Below, one piece after another: positions 51,241-61,200 of a DNA stretch of 64,000 nt. Under the pieces are notes generated by a model. That model was given only the letters and a program-made list of their open reading frames with translations, did no database searches and was not told where the DNA came from. A program made the position numbers and the translations under genes. Source of the DNA: CAIZQW01 sp942493055 (lineage in GTDB: Bacteria > Verrucomicrobiota > Kiritimatiellia > RFP12 > UBA1067); contig OW818680.1 of the NCBI GenBank assembly GCA_942493055.1, forward strand, positions 4,960,001 through 5,024,000, written 5' to 3'. How positions within the stretch are numbered: position 1 is the first letter of the stretch; each line of letters starts with the position of its first letter.

Positions 51241-52920
51241 GAAGGTGCTGGCCAGCCAGCACCTAGCAACGTCTGGCTGCTGGATATGCGCGGCAAGACG
51301 TTGGAAGAAAAAGTGTCCGCATATACCGTGCAGGGCATTGCCAATCGCAAAGGGCCAAGGGTGTTTATTAAGCTGGGTAATGACTGCCGCTGGATGCAGA
51401 TGGATTATGATTCGGGCAAACGTCCTGCAATCTGGTCTGCTGACGATGTGCGACGCATGAAGGGCTTGGGCGTCGAAACCATCGAGGATGCTTGGATTCA
51501 GTACCTGACAGAAAAACGAGGGTTACAGTTCGAACCGATCACGCTTGAGGCGCTTATTAGCAAATGCGGAAATGAAATCAAAGGCGCACTGGTCTGTGAG
51601 TCGATCAAAGAGGATATTGCACCTGTTGTGACCTGGGCAGGCTTGAGGGATTTGATTCCTGTCACGACGAATCGCTATGGGCTGTCGGTTGTAGAAGACT
51701 ATCGTGAAGTTAAGAAAGGGTTGAAAGGGGACAAGCGCCTGGCAGGACATCAGTGGCTGATCGCCAATCTGCTGAAGGAGTGCAACAAGGACGGTGCAGT
51801 ATCGCGCGTGCGCCTCTATAATGCGGATGCCCATGACACGATTGTTGACATGGATCAGGCAGTTCAAAACAGATGGGTTCTTTATGATTTGCGGCATGAG
51901 GCGATTACGAATCGCACACATGCCGCACAGCAACTCAAGGAAGATTTGCCGGACAAGGCGTTGCTGGATGCAATCCTTTCGCAGGTCAAGCCCTACAGCG
52001 CCGTGTATGGCTGGGGAAATCCAGGCGAGGATGATTTTATCCGGAGCCTGAATCGGCATAAGCTGGTCGGTGAGTGCTCGGGCGTCCCGAACAACTCATT
52101 CTTTGCAGCTTTGCCTTGGCCAGAGAAGTATACCTTCAAGCAGAAGCGTCCGCATCGGACACCGGCTGATACGCAAGTGGAAAAGAAGATCTACGTTGCC
52201 TTCATGGTCAATGAGGGCGATTCTATCAAATGCATGAATGCCTTTCAGGGCTTCGGTGGCTGGCTGCAGCAGGAGCGCGGACAGATCCCGATCAACTGGG
52301 GCGTTGAGCCGAATCTCTGTTTTTCACATCCGGCCCTGATGGCCTACTACTACGAGACCGCCACGACCAACGACTACTTTTTTGCGCCTCCATCCGGTTG
52401 GGGCTACACGCATCCTGGATGTTTGCCGAAAGCGAGCTGGATGGAATATGCGGGCAAGATCAAGGAAGGCATGAGTCAGGCTGATCTCCATTTCATTGAT
52501 ATCTGGTGGATCGGTGAGTTGAGGCGAGAGAAGCAACTGGACCTGTTCTTGAAGACAGCAGGGGTCTGGGGCTTGACGGACTGGGATGGTTCGCAACAAC
52601 GCATGCTCTATACCGCTGATAATATTCCGATCGCCAAGAGCCATCACTATTACACCTACAGGGAAGAGCCGGAGGTTTTTGCACGGAAGCTGATGGATGA
52701 GACCAAAGATGTGGACGGCCCTTGGTTTGTAGTGATTTATGGTTCGGAAGGACATGCCACACCCTATCGGATTTACGAATTGGCGAAGCGGCTGCCCAAA
52801 GACCGTTACAAGGTCGTCGCCTTGGATGAGTTCTTTGCTGCAGCAGTGAATGCTCGCAAAGAGGTGGAAGGTCGGGTATTGAAACCGGGCAAGGGCATCA
52901 TCAAGGGTGTCGCCCCGTAG
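51067..52920 (+). CDS. GxGYxYP-family lipoprotein (putative glycosidase)
   Basis: 617 aa from the ATG at 51067, which has AGGGGAGG at good spacing; an ATG at 51145 is the alternative. The first residues MMEWWNNGMMG come from the left arm of a dispersed repeat. A lipoprotein signal follows (TGVLLAVYCAGCKP, lipobox YCAGC), then EHSNIPIFQHS from the right arm. The N-terminal domain (NVWLLDMRGKTLEEKVSAYTVQGIANR, in part) and the eponymous GWGYTHPG, with FMVNEGDS and EGHATPYR, match GxGYxYP putative glycoside hydrolases. The role is unproven in the family; context suggests cell-envelope glycan trimming. Confidence 0.85.
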   Translation: MMEWWNNGMMGGSLAGRNLYAGFAPCMTGVLLAVYCAGCKPTASGFEHSNIPIFQHSSEGAGQPAPSNVWLLDMRGKTLEEKVSAYTVQGIANRKGPRVFIKLGNDCRWMQMDYDSGKRPAIWSADDVRRMKGLGVETIEDAWIQYLTEKRGLQFEPITLEALISKCGNEIKGALVCESIKEDIAPVVTWAGLRDLIPVTTNRYGLSVVEDYREVKKGLKGDKRLAGHQWLIANLLKECNKDGAVSRVRLYNADAHDTIVDMDQAVQNRWVLYDLRHEAITNRTHAAQQLKEDLPDKALLDAILSQVKPYSAVYGWGNPGEDDFIRSLNRHKLVGECSGVPNNSFFAALPWPEKYTFKQKRPHRTPADTQVEKKIYVAFMVNEGDSIKCMNAFQGFGGWLQQERGQIPINWGVEPNLCFSHPALMAYYYETATTNDYFFAPPSGWGYTHPGCLPKASWMEYAGKIKEGMSQADLHFIDIWWIGELRREKQLDLFLKTAGVWGLTDWDGSQQRMLYTADNIPIAKSHHYYTYREEPEVFARKLMDETKDVDGPWFVVIYGSEGHATPYRIYELAKRLPKDRYKVVALDEFFAAAVNARKEVEGRVLKPGKGIIKGVAP

Positions 52921-52954
52921 GGGCAGCCCCCAAACGTGTTAAGTTAAGAATGGA

Positions 52955-53225
52955 ATACTTTTTCGCAAAAGCCGCAAAGGAGAGCGCAAAGAGGGGCCCA
53001 GCGTGCCCGCATGGGTTCAATCAGCCCGCCTCACCCATGGATACATGGACGGCGGAGCGACCCTTTGCGCGGAGTAGTATCAAATATCCATCAGCGAAAA
53101 ACTTGTTTTTCGCTGATGGATATGAAATCAGTATTCACCTGCGCGGCTATCCATTCCGCCGTCCGTGTATTCACGGGTGAGGCGGATGAGAGAGTCGCGC
53201 AATCTTTTTGCGGTTTTTGCGTTAA
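52955..53225. repeat. Nested palindromic element before the XylR-type gene
   Basis: Outer arms (CGCAAAAGCCGCAAAG near 52964 and CTTTTTGCGGTTTTTGCG near 53204) enclose middle arms of about 30 bp (CCGCCTCACCCATGGATAC at 53027 and its inexact complement ending GGGTGAGGCGG). These enclose a perfect 19-bp stem at 53084-53102/53105-53123 with a 2-base loop. The whole fills the gap 52921-53252. No gene is supported inside. Confidence 0.85.
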
Positions 53226-53252
53226 AATCTTGGCCATCATGAAAGAGAGACT

Positions 53253-54395
53253 ATGAAACAAAAACGCAAGACAGTATTATTGGCATTGGGCTGGTATGTC
53301 CATGAGATTGACATGGGTGTCGCGCGCTATGCCAAGGAGCACGATTGGATTCTGGATGACATCTCCTGCCACGCCGGCGAATTGCCCTCTTGGAAAATTG
53401 ACGGGGTCATCACCTTGTTTGCGGATCCTACCCAGCAAAGACTCATTCAGTTTGTTCAGAAAAGCAATGTTCCCGTTGTTGCGCTATCTGATCAAGTTCC
53501 AGAAATAAGGGTTCCTCGTGTGCTTCCCGATAATGAAGCCATAGGAAAGACAGCAGCAACGGAGTTGTTGTCGCGTGGCTTTGAAAACTTTGCATTTCTA
53601 GTTCTTGATCATGCAGCACCTGTCGTACAGGAGCGTATGAAGGGATTTAGAGATGCAGTTGCCGCCGCTGGGAAGTCCTTTACCGCCATTGACTATACCG
53701 ACAACTGGAAGAAGAAAGATGCGCATGACCGATTGCTGAAATGGTTGGCAAGTGAAATGAAGAAGCTTCCGAAGCCCCTTGCGATGATGGCGCAGTATGA
53801 TGCAGAGGCCAACTACATTGTCCGAGCCTGTTTGGATGCAGGCATCCATATTCCGATGGAGGTTGCAGTAATTGGTGTGGACAACGATCCGATCTACAGC
53901 GAGTTGGGCCCGATCCCATTGACCAGTGTCGTGAGCAACCGCGAGCAGCTTGGATATGAAGGGGCCGCGATGTTGGATCAGCTCATGAAGCGAAAAAAGG
54001 TGAAGAGCCCAGTCCGTATTCCGCCGAGTGGGATCATCCTGCGTCAGAGCAGCGATGTCTTTGCGGCTAAAGACCCTTCTATTGCCAAGGCTTTGAATTA
54101 TATTGCGCACCATCTTGCTGAGCCTTTTACGCTCGATGACCTGGCAAAGGAATCCGGTGTGTCGCGCCGTGGCCTGTATAATAAGTTCAACAACTATCTG
54201 GGACACTCCTTGCATCAGGAGATCATCCGTCAGCGTTTGAACAAGGCGCGGCAGATGCTGCAGACCACTGATGAAAAATTATCCACGATTGCTGAAGTGT
54301 GCGGTTTTAAAGACGGCATGGGACTTTCAAAAGTGTTCAGGCTGTATGAGCATACGACGCCGAGTGAAATTCGGGAGGGCAAGGGCGCGGGATGA
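53253..54395 (+). CDS. XylR-type AraC-family sugar-sensing activator
   Basis: 380 aa. Residues 8-270 form a LacI-like periplasmic-binding sensor (TVLLALGWYVHEIDMGVARYA, IDGVITLFADP, VAVIGVDNDPIYSELGPIPLTSV in part). Residues 275-375 form two AraC-type helix-turn-helices (TLDDLAKESGVSRRGLYNKF; EVCGFKDGMGLSKVFRLYEH with the usual TPSEIR). E. coli XylR shares this layout and binds direct repeats when sugar is present. It probably drives the promoters at 46520 and 58166, which carry direct repeats. GAGAGA precedes the ATG. The sensed sugar is unknown. Confidence 0.92.
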   Translation: MKQKRKTVLLALGWYVHEIDMGVARYAKEHDWILDDISCHAGELPSWKIDGVITLFADPTQQRLIQFVQKSNVPVVALSDQVPEIRVPRVLPDNEAIGKTAATELLSRGFENFAFLVLDHAAPVVQERMKGFRDAVAAAGKSFTAIDYTDNWKKKDAHDRLLKWLASEMKKLPKPLAMMAQYDAEANYIVRACLDAGIHIPMEVAVIGVDNDPIYSELGPIPLTSVVSNREQLGYEGAAMLDQLMKRKKVKSPVRIPPSGIILRQSSDVFAAKDPSIAKALNYIAHHLAEPFTLDDLAKESGVSRRGLYNKFNNYLGHSLHQEIIRQRLNKARQMLQTTDEKLSTIAEVCGFKDGMGLSKVFRLYEHTTPSEIREGKGAG

Positions 54396-54399
54396 GAAT

Positions 54400-54505
54400 T
54401 TTTACCACAAAGAACGCATAGAACACAGAGAAGAGAGAATTACCCCTGAAAACAATGTATTTAGAAGTTGATCTTTGTGATCTTTGCGTTCTCTGCGGTG
54501 AATAA
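54400..54505. repeat. Dispersed hairpin repeat upstream of the large GH2 gene
   Basis: ACCACAAAGAACGCATAGAA and its partner TTCTCTGCGGTG form inverted arms about 80 bp apart. The inner sequence (TTAGAAGTTGATCTTTG) is shared almost base for base with the element at 57941-58056. The pair therefore flanks the GH2 gene as direct copies. An arm of the same type occurs near 41795. Confidence 0.8.
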
Positions 54506-54566
54506 TTCCGATGCTATGAGCAGGTGCAAAACTAAAACCTGATTTCGAACTAGAGGATCAACATAA

Positions 54567-57500
54567 ATGAAAAATGATTCTATGATGTTAATGGCCTTTG
54601 GCTTATTGCTGACGGCCTCCTGCGGGCTTGCTGCCAATGATGCGCAGAAGATGGGGTTCAACCATCTTGGGGCGGAGTTTGGCGCGTATGAAGTAGATGC
54701 GCAAGGCGGTATCAAGCTTGGAGGCGTGAAGAAAGGTGGCAATCGTTTAGGGTATCCGATAGGGGGGGAGTGGAAACTGGCGATCGACAAACAAAAGAAG
54801 GGGGTTCAGGAGAAGTGGTATGAGAAGCTGCCGGGGCATGCAACAATCACCCTTCCCGGCACATTAGATGATGCAGGCATTGGCGAACCGTGCAAGCCGT
54901 CGGTCTCCATCTTGACGCGAGTCCATGAATATATCGGCATGGCGTGGTATCAGCGGGAAATCGATATTCCTGAGGCGTGGAAAGGCAAGACCGTCCAGAT
55001 GTGGCTGGACCGTGTGATGTGGGAGAGCCGTCTCTATGTGGATGGAAAACTGATCGGAAGCGAAGACTCCCTGTGCACGCCGCATGTCTATGAGTTGGGC
55101 GTAATCTCTCCAGGCATGCATATTGTGACGTTGCGTATTGATAACAGCGGACGCCCCGGCGCGAATTGCCATGGCTATGGCGATGACATCCAGGTCAAAT
55201 GGAACGGCGTGGTTGGACGTATGGAGTTGATCGCCCGCGATGCGGTTCATGTCTCCTCGGTACGCACCATCCCGGATATGCTCAATAAGCGTGTACGCGT
55301 GTTAACGAAGATTGCGAACGAGACAGGGCGTACCATCGATGGCGAACTTACGCTCTCTGCGCGTGTACGGGGTGAAAAAGAGATCGTCGGAAAGTCGAAG
55401 AACTGGTTTAAGGTCGCTGGCAAAGAGGCGTTGGTGGAGTTGACAATCCCTCTGGATAAAAACTGGAAGCCTTGGGATGAGTTCAGCGCGGCCTTGTATG
55501 AGGTCGAGAGTAGAGTGACCGCCGAATGCGAGGGCGAAAAGTTCAGTGATGTCTCGACGACCCGTTTCGGTATGCGCGAGTTGGGACAGGTTGGGACGCA
55601 ATTCACGATGAATGGCCGGACGATCTTCTTGCGCGGCACGCATGATGGCATGGGGTTCATGCTCACGGGCCATCCAGCCGGTGATGTGGAGAGCTGGCGC
55701 AAGGTGTTCAAGACCTGCAAGGCGTATGGCTTGAATCATGTGCGTTATCATTCTGTCTGCCCGAATGGTCCGGCCTTCATCGCCGCAGATGAAGAGGGGA
55801 TAATGCTTCAGCCTGAGTTGCCGGTCTGGGCCTCGATCAAGGAGGATTGGGCAGGGCAGGCGTTTCTGCAACGCGAACTGGATCGTATCCTTGAGTTTTA
55901 CGGGAACAGTCCGAGCTTCTGTATGTTCAGCATGGGCAACGAGCATGCAGGTAACTGGGATTTTCTGGGACGCATGGTGGAACGCGCGAAGCGGATGGAT
56001 CAGACACGCAAATATGTTGCGGCCAGCAACGAATACATCCGTCCGAATGATCGGGGCGTTCCCGTGAATCCGAATGACGACTATGCCACGATCATGTTTG
56101 GTGCGGAGAAAAACGGAGAGCGTCCGCGCATCCGCTATATGGAACGCATGTCCCCCGGCAACGAGGATTTTGACCGTGCTGCGGATTATCACTCGATCAT
56201 AGAAGATTTCAAGGTGCCCGTGATCGCCCATGAATTAGGACAGTGGTGGAACTATCCGGATTTCAAGGAGATCGACAAGTATGCGGGAGTCCTGAAGGCG
56301 CGCAATCTGGAGATCTTCCGGGATGAGGTCAAGGCTGCCGGCCTCTTGGAACAGAATGAAGAACTGCGCATGGCATCAGGCCTTGAGGCTGTAGAGTTGT
56401 ACAAAGAGGATATTGAACGCAACATGCGTACGCCCAAACTCGCGGGCTATCAGTTGCTGGATTTGCATGACTATTCCGGACAAGGGACAGCCCTGGTCGG
56501 ATTGCTGGACACCTTCTGGGATTCGAAGGGGTTTGTCACGCCAGAGGCCTTCCGGGAGTTCTCCTCGCCCACCGTGATTCTCGCGCGCATCCCGAAGACG
56601 ATCTGGGAAGCAGGCGAAACGATAAAAGTCCCTCTGGAAGTCGCTCATTATGCATTAGCTGACTGTACGGACACAGCAGTCGAATGGTCCTTTACCACGG
56701 ACAAGGGCGTAGTGCTGGCAAAAGGTCGCACCCTGCCAACAACGCTCAAGACAGGCTGTACGACCATGATCGGCGACGCAGTGATGACCGTGCCGGAAAA
56801 TCTGGCAGCGGAGATCACCTTGAATGTCCAGGCCTCTCCAGCCGTCAAGAACCGCTGGCGTCTCTGGTGTTATCCGAAACAGCCTGTTGCTGCGACAGGA
56901 GTTGAGGCAGTGCGCGTTGCAACGACCTGCGATGCGGATTTGCTCGCGTTTATTGAAAACGGTGGCAAAGCCTTGTTGATTGCAACTGACTTGGCGTATC
57001 AGGTGCCGGCCTACTTTGTCAACCCGATCTGGACGCCGCAAAACAATATTGAGACCTGCGGCGCGCTGATCCGCAATCAGCATCCCGCGCTCGCGGACTT
57101 CCCAACGCGTTCTTTTGCTGATTTTCAATGGCACAACTTCATGCGTCCCGGACGCGCCTTTATTTTAAACGATGCGAAGATGATCGGTCCGATTATTCAA
57201 AACATCGAAGCTCCGTCGGTCCGTCGCAATTTCCATCTCGCCTCGCTCTTCGCAGTCAAGCTGGGCAAGGGGGCGCTGGTAGCGACCTCGTTTGATCTGC
57301 GTGACACCCGCCCCGAATTCCGTCAGCTCAAGCAGAGTCTCATCAACTACCTGGCGAGAGGGGCGTTTGCAGAGGCGAGTCCGATTACGCGCAGCGACCT
57401 GCTCCAGGTCATCGATCATCCGCGCTTCAAGATCGTGCCAGAGCCCGCGGGTAAAAAAGTTTTGGAAGTCAAGCCTGCTGCAAAGGCTGAGGAGGAAGGA

Positions 57501-57932
57501 TTTAAAGCGTGGACATCTGAATCCGATCACGTGGTAGTGAAGCAGGACGGGTTTGGCTATCGCTTTGAACAGACGGACCGACGGTGGGGGATTCGTGCGC
57601 CAGGCGACATGGTGGTCCGTAAAGGGGACAAAGTGCGCGCCTGGTCGCTCAATCGATCGACCCTGTTCATCACCTGTCCGAAAGGTTTTTCAGGGACGGT
57701 ATATCTTTGTTTCCAAGACCCTGAAAAGAGTGGCAAGCGTGAAGGTTATGTCTTTGGCATGGGTGGCGCGGTCATGACTGGAACGCAAGTGGCCGAAGGA
57801 AAATGGGCAATGCTCAAAATCCGTCCGGAAGACAGTGCATCGGGTGAAATACCTTTATACTTCCGTAAACTCGCTTATGGAGAAGGGTGGTCCAGCACGC
57901 CGTTGGTCACGGAACTGATTGTCGCGGATTGA
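54567..57932 (+). CDS. Large GH2-family glycosidase
   Basis: 1121 aa. A short signal (SMMLMAFGLLLTASCGLAA) with a possible lipobox (TASC). GH2 layout: jelly roll (MAWYQREIDIPEAWKGKTVQMW in part, ESRLYVDGKLIG), Ig-like domain, barrel (GLNHVRYHSVCPNGPAFIAADEEGI in part). The acid/base Glu lies in FCMFSMGNEHAG and the nucleophile Glu in VPVIAHELGQWW. A C-terminal beta region of about 400 residues has no assigned family. It is much longer than the two GH2 copies at 31379-35019 and only distantly related. The direct repeats on each side suggest a cassette. Confidence 0.88.
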   Translation: MKNDSMMLMAFGLLLTASCGLAANDAQKMGFNHLGAEFGAYEVDAQGGIKLGGVKKGGNRLGYPIGGEWKLAIDKQKKGVQEKWYEKLPGHATITLPGTLDDAGIGEPCKPSVSILTRVHEYIGMAWYQREIDIPEAWKGKTVQMWLDRVMWESRLYVDGKLIGSEDSLCTPHVYELGVISPGMHIVTLRIDNSGRPGANCHGYGDDIQVKWNGVVGRMELIARDAVHVSSVRTIPDMLNKRVRVLTKIANETGRTIDGELTLSARVRGEKEIVGKSKNWFKVAGKEALVELTIPLDKNWKPWDEFSAALYEVESRVTAECEGEKFSDVSTTRFGMRELGQVGTQFTMNGRTIFLRGTHDGMGFMLTGHPAGDVESWRKVFKTCKAYGLNHVRYHSVCPNGPAFIAADEEGIMLQPELPVWASIKEDWAGQAFLQRELDRILEFYGNSPSFCMFSMGNEHAGNWDFLGRMVERAKRMDQTRKYVAASNEYIRPNDRGVPVNPNDDYATIMFGAEKNGERPRIRYMERMSPGNEDFDRAADYHSIIEDFKVPVIAHELGQWWNYPDFKEIDKYAGVLKARNLEIFRDEVKAAGLLEQNEELRMASGLEAVELYKEDIERNMRTPKLAGYQLLDLHDYSGQGTALVGLLDTFWDSKGFVTPEAFREFSSPTVILARIPKTIWEAGETIKVPLEVAHYALADCTDTAVEWSFTTDKGVVLAKGRTLPTTLKTGCTTMIGDAVMTVPENLAAEITLNVQASPAVKNRWRLWCYPKQPVAATGVEAVRVATTCDADLLAFIENGGKALLIATDLAYQVPAYFVNPIWTPQNNIETCGALIRNQHPALADFPTRSFADFQWHNFMRPGRAFILNDAKMIGPIIQNIEAPSVRRNFHLASLFAVKLGKGALVATSFDLRDTRPEFRQLKQSLINYLARGAFAEASPITRSDLLQVIDHPRFKIVPEPAGKKVLEVKPAAKAEEEGFKAWTSESDHVVVKQDGFGYRFEQTDRRWGIRAPGDMVVRKGDKVRAWSLNRSTLFITCPKGFSGTVYLCFQDPEKSGKREGYVFGMGGAVMTGTQVAEGKWAMLKIRPEDSASGEIPLYFRKLAYGEGWSSTPLVTELIVAD

Positions 57933-57940
57933 CGCGGATT

Positions 57941-58056
57941 GAGAATTTTTACCACAAAGAACGCAGAGAACACAGAGAAAAGAGATTTAAACCTGAGTAC
58001 AAAACAAAGCATTTAGAAGTTGATCTTTGCGATCTTTGTGTTCCTTGCGGTGAATA
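57941..58056. repeat. Dispersed hairpin repeat downstream of the large GH2 gene
   Basis: Begins a few bases after the GH2 stop (GAGAATTTTTACCACAAAG) and ends TTCCTTGCGGTGAAT. It is a close copy of the element at 54400-54505, in the same orientation. Confidence 0.8.
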
Positions 58057-58061
58057 TAATA

Positions 58062-58160
58062 AGTCACTCAGTCAACCATGTCCATCTGCTCACTCAGTCA
58101 ATTGGTCAATCCGTCAAAAAATCAATAAGGCAATAACGCAATCAGGCAATAAGGCACTTC
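58062..58160 (+). repeat. Degenerate 8-bp tandem array
   Basis: Units GTCAATTG, GTCAATCC, GTCAAAAA, then AATAAGGC, AATAACGC, AATCAGGC, AATAAGGC follow each other with an 8-bp period, upstream of the direct-repeat promoter. Function unknown. Confidence 0.6.
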
Positions 58161-58165
58161 TTAAC

Positions 58166-58230
58166 TTGCACAAAACAGCAAGCGAAATGCACGATACAGC
58201 ATATGGCAGAATCTTAACCTTTGGTAATAT
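58166..58230 (+). promoter_or_regulatory. Paired direct repeats and -10 box of the third PATR gene
   Basis: TTGCACAAAACAGCA (58166-58180) and ATGCACGATACAGCA (58187-58201) are direct repeats with a 21-bp period. TAATAT at 58225-58230 is a -10 box 23 bp after the second repeat. This is the same spacing as at 46520-46584, and 11 of 15 and 12 of 15 bases match in corresponding repeats. The shared layout indicates one regulator, most simply the XylR-type protein at 53253. Confidence 0.72.
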
Positions 58231-58262
58231 ATTAACAATTGAGTTAAGAAGAGGAGTGTATC

Positions 58263-61200
58263 ATGAATACAATGTTGAAAAAATTAGTCGGGTGTTTTGG
58301 TTTGTTTATGAGTCTGGCATTGGCGTCGCAGGCCGGACAGTATTGGTGGTCGGGTAATGGAACAACTCTCGGCGGCAACGGGACGTGGAATGCGACTTCG
58401 GCCACAAATTGGGGAACGAGTGTGGCGGGGCCTTTCAACATGTCATGGCCCAACGGCGGCGGCGACGAGGCGGTTTTCACCAACACGTCGGGAACGGTGA
58501 CTCTGGGAACGACCATTAACCTCAATGCTATGACGTTCACGGCAAATAATGCCATGACGTTCAATAGCGGTACGCTGGATTTCGGCAACGGCGCTGCGAC
58601 GTTGAGCATATCCAATGACGCGAACGTGACGCTCAACAGTTCTTTGGCAGGATCGGGTACCCTATCGCTGAAAACGACCAAGAATACATGGCAACGGGGG
58701 TTCACGCTCAAAAATGCAAACAACAGTGCTTTTACCGGAAAGCTCGTGGCTCAATCAATGGCTGGAACTTATTTTTGGCTCTTTGCCACGAACGATTTCA
58801 ATTTTGGCGCCGTGCCGGCAAGCTTTATTCCCGACGCAGTGTCATTAGGTGGGGGTGTTTGTGTTGAGAACGCTGCGGGCAATACGTTGAACATATCGAC
58901 CAATCGCGGTATTACAGTGCAGGCTAGCGGCTGCACATTTATCTCGAGCACTGGAACAATCAACCTGAACAGCATCATTTCAGGCCCAGGCAACTCAGGG
59001 GCCCTGCAGTTAAATGCTAATGGTGGCACCATAAAATTAAATGCCGTCAATACTTATATGAATAGAACCGATCTTTACGGCGGAGGCAGTTATGTTATTG
59101 GTGTGGATAACGCGCTGCCGCATGGAGCCGGTAGAGGCAGTGTCCAGTTCCGGTGCTGGAACAGCAGGGGTCTCCTTGACTTGAATGGACACACCCTGAC
59201 GATTAACGGGTTATACCAGCAGGGGGCCACCTATGACGCCATCTCCGGCATCAATAATGCGGCAGTTGGAGCCGCCACCTTGATTGTCGGGGATGCTGAC
59301 GCCAATAACTACACCTTCAGCTGCATCATTACGAACAGCGGTGCGGCACTCTCGCTGATCAAGATCGGCACAGGGACGCAGACACTGTCTGGCTTCTGCA
59401 CCTACACGGGCGCGACAACGGTCAACGGCGGTACGTTGACGATTTCTGGGACGAACTCGGCCAGCTCCGGGATGACAGTCAATAACGGGGGTACGCTGGT
59501 CATCAGCGGCCTCCTAAGCAATGCGGTTCCGCTGACGGTGAACGCGGGCGGCACACTGCGGGCTGATCTTTTGGTGAACACCAACGGAGTCTTCAACTCC
59601 GCCTCTGCCGTGACGCTTGCGGGCGGCACGCTGAACGTCAAGGGCAAGAACAGCGGAACATCAATGACCGCGCTCGGCAACCTGAACGTCAATCCCTCCG
59701 GCAGCACCATCAGCATCACGCCGAATGGCGGGAGCGGCACGACGCTGACGCTTGGCAACACGTGGACTCGGCAAGTCGGCGGCACGCTGCTGATCGATAT
59801 CTCTGCTGCGGGCAGCTCGATCCTTTCCTCCAGCCCGACGCTGACGAATGGAATCATTGGTGGCTACGCCTTTGTGAAGGACGCGATAGGGACAGGGTTT
59901 GCCACAGTGACCGGTGGCAATGTGGCGCGCTTCACTGGCACGACCCTTCTTGATGCAACAGTCGCACTGAGCGACCTTAACGGCTCTTTGAACTACATCG
60001 CAGCCGCCGGCGTGACTCTGTCCGGACCTAGTGCGACGCAGAACGTCAATTCGATTGAAGCCTCAGCCGGCTTCTCTTCAGGCTCGAAGACGCTCTTGGT
60101 CGGATCCGGCGGCGTGCTCCTCCAGGGAACGGGCTGGTTCGGATTCAGTGGCACACTTACAAGTCCGACCGGGGAACTGATCGTATATTCTTCAAACAAC
60201 GGCTCACCGGATCTCTATGCAAAGGTTGTGGATTATGGGGCAACGAAGGTTGACCTGATAAAGACGGGTAGTGGCGCGATACGGCTTGGAGTCTCGGGTC
60301 ATGCGTATACCGGAAATACGATAGTCAACGGCGGTTGGCTCGGACGGGCTTCGGAAATTCCATACGGGGCAGGGAAAGGTAATCTCGTGGTGGATTTGGG
60401 TGGAACTGTGGATTTGGAAGGTGGCAATCTCAAGGTGAATGGGCTGACGCAGTCGGCTGGTAATATGGGCGGTTCAGTGACCACAGCGAACTATGGCGGT
60501 ACGCTTCCGAAACTAACCGTAGGATACGCCGATACATCCGCAGCATTTTCCGGCGTAATCAGCGATCAAGGTGCCGCTCGCAGTCTGGCCCTGATTAAAG
60601 TCGGTGCCGGCACACAGACGCTATCGGGTGCCAACACCTATTACGGTGGCACGATTCTCAGCAACGGCGTGCTGAGCGTGTCGAGCACGAATAATATCGG
60701 CGGGGCGAACGCCAAGGTCACCTTCGCGGGCGGCACGCTGCGCATCACCGGCACGTCGTTCACCTCCTTCGGAGCGACGCCGGTAACGGTGTCGGGCAAC
60801 GTGGGCTTGGACATCGTCGAATCAACGAACGCCTTCACCTTTACGAATGACGTGACAGGGACACTGACCAAAACAGGGAGCGGTTCACTGGCTGTTTCAG
60901 GAAGTGTCGCGTCGCTGGTGACGGACAACCGCACGCTGGTGAGCGAAAGCGGCAGCGTGGACAACTGGACGCTCAAGTCGCTGACTGGCGGTGCATATAC
61001 GCCCGCGGGCATCGAGTCTGTGACTGGAACTCTGACGCTGGAGGGCAACTACACCTTCGACCTGAACGCGGACGGAACCGGGGACAAGCTGACGGCGACG
61101 GGCGCGGTAACGATGAACAGCATCGTGGTGACGATTGCGGTTCCCTCCAACTTGACGGACAAGAGCAAGGTTTATACGCTCGTCCAGGGTTCGAGCCTGA

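Noticed and set aside
54521..54541. CAGGTGCAAAACTAAAACCTG-like site before the large GH2 gene as another regulator box
   Set aside because: It resembles the direct-repeat motif only in TGCA and AAAC, lacks a second repeat at 21 bp and has no -10 box at the expected distance.
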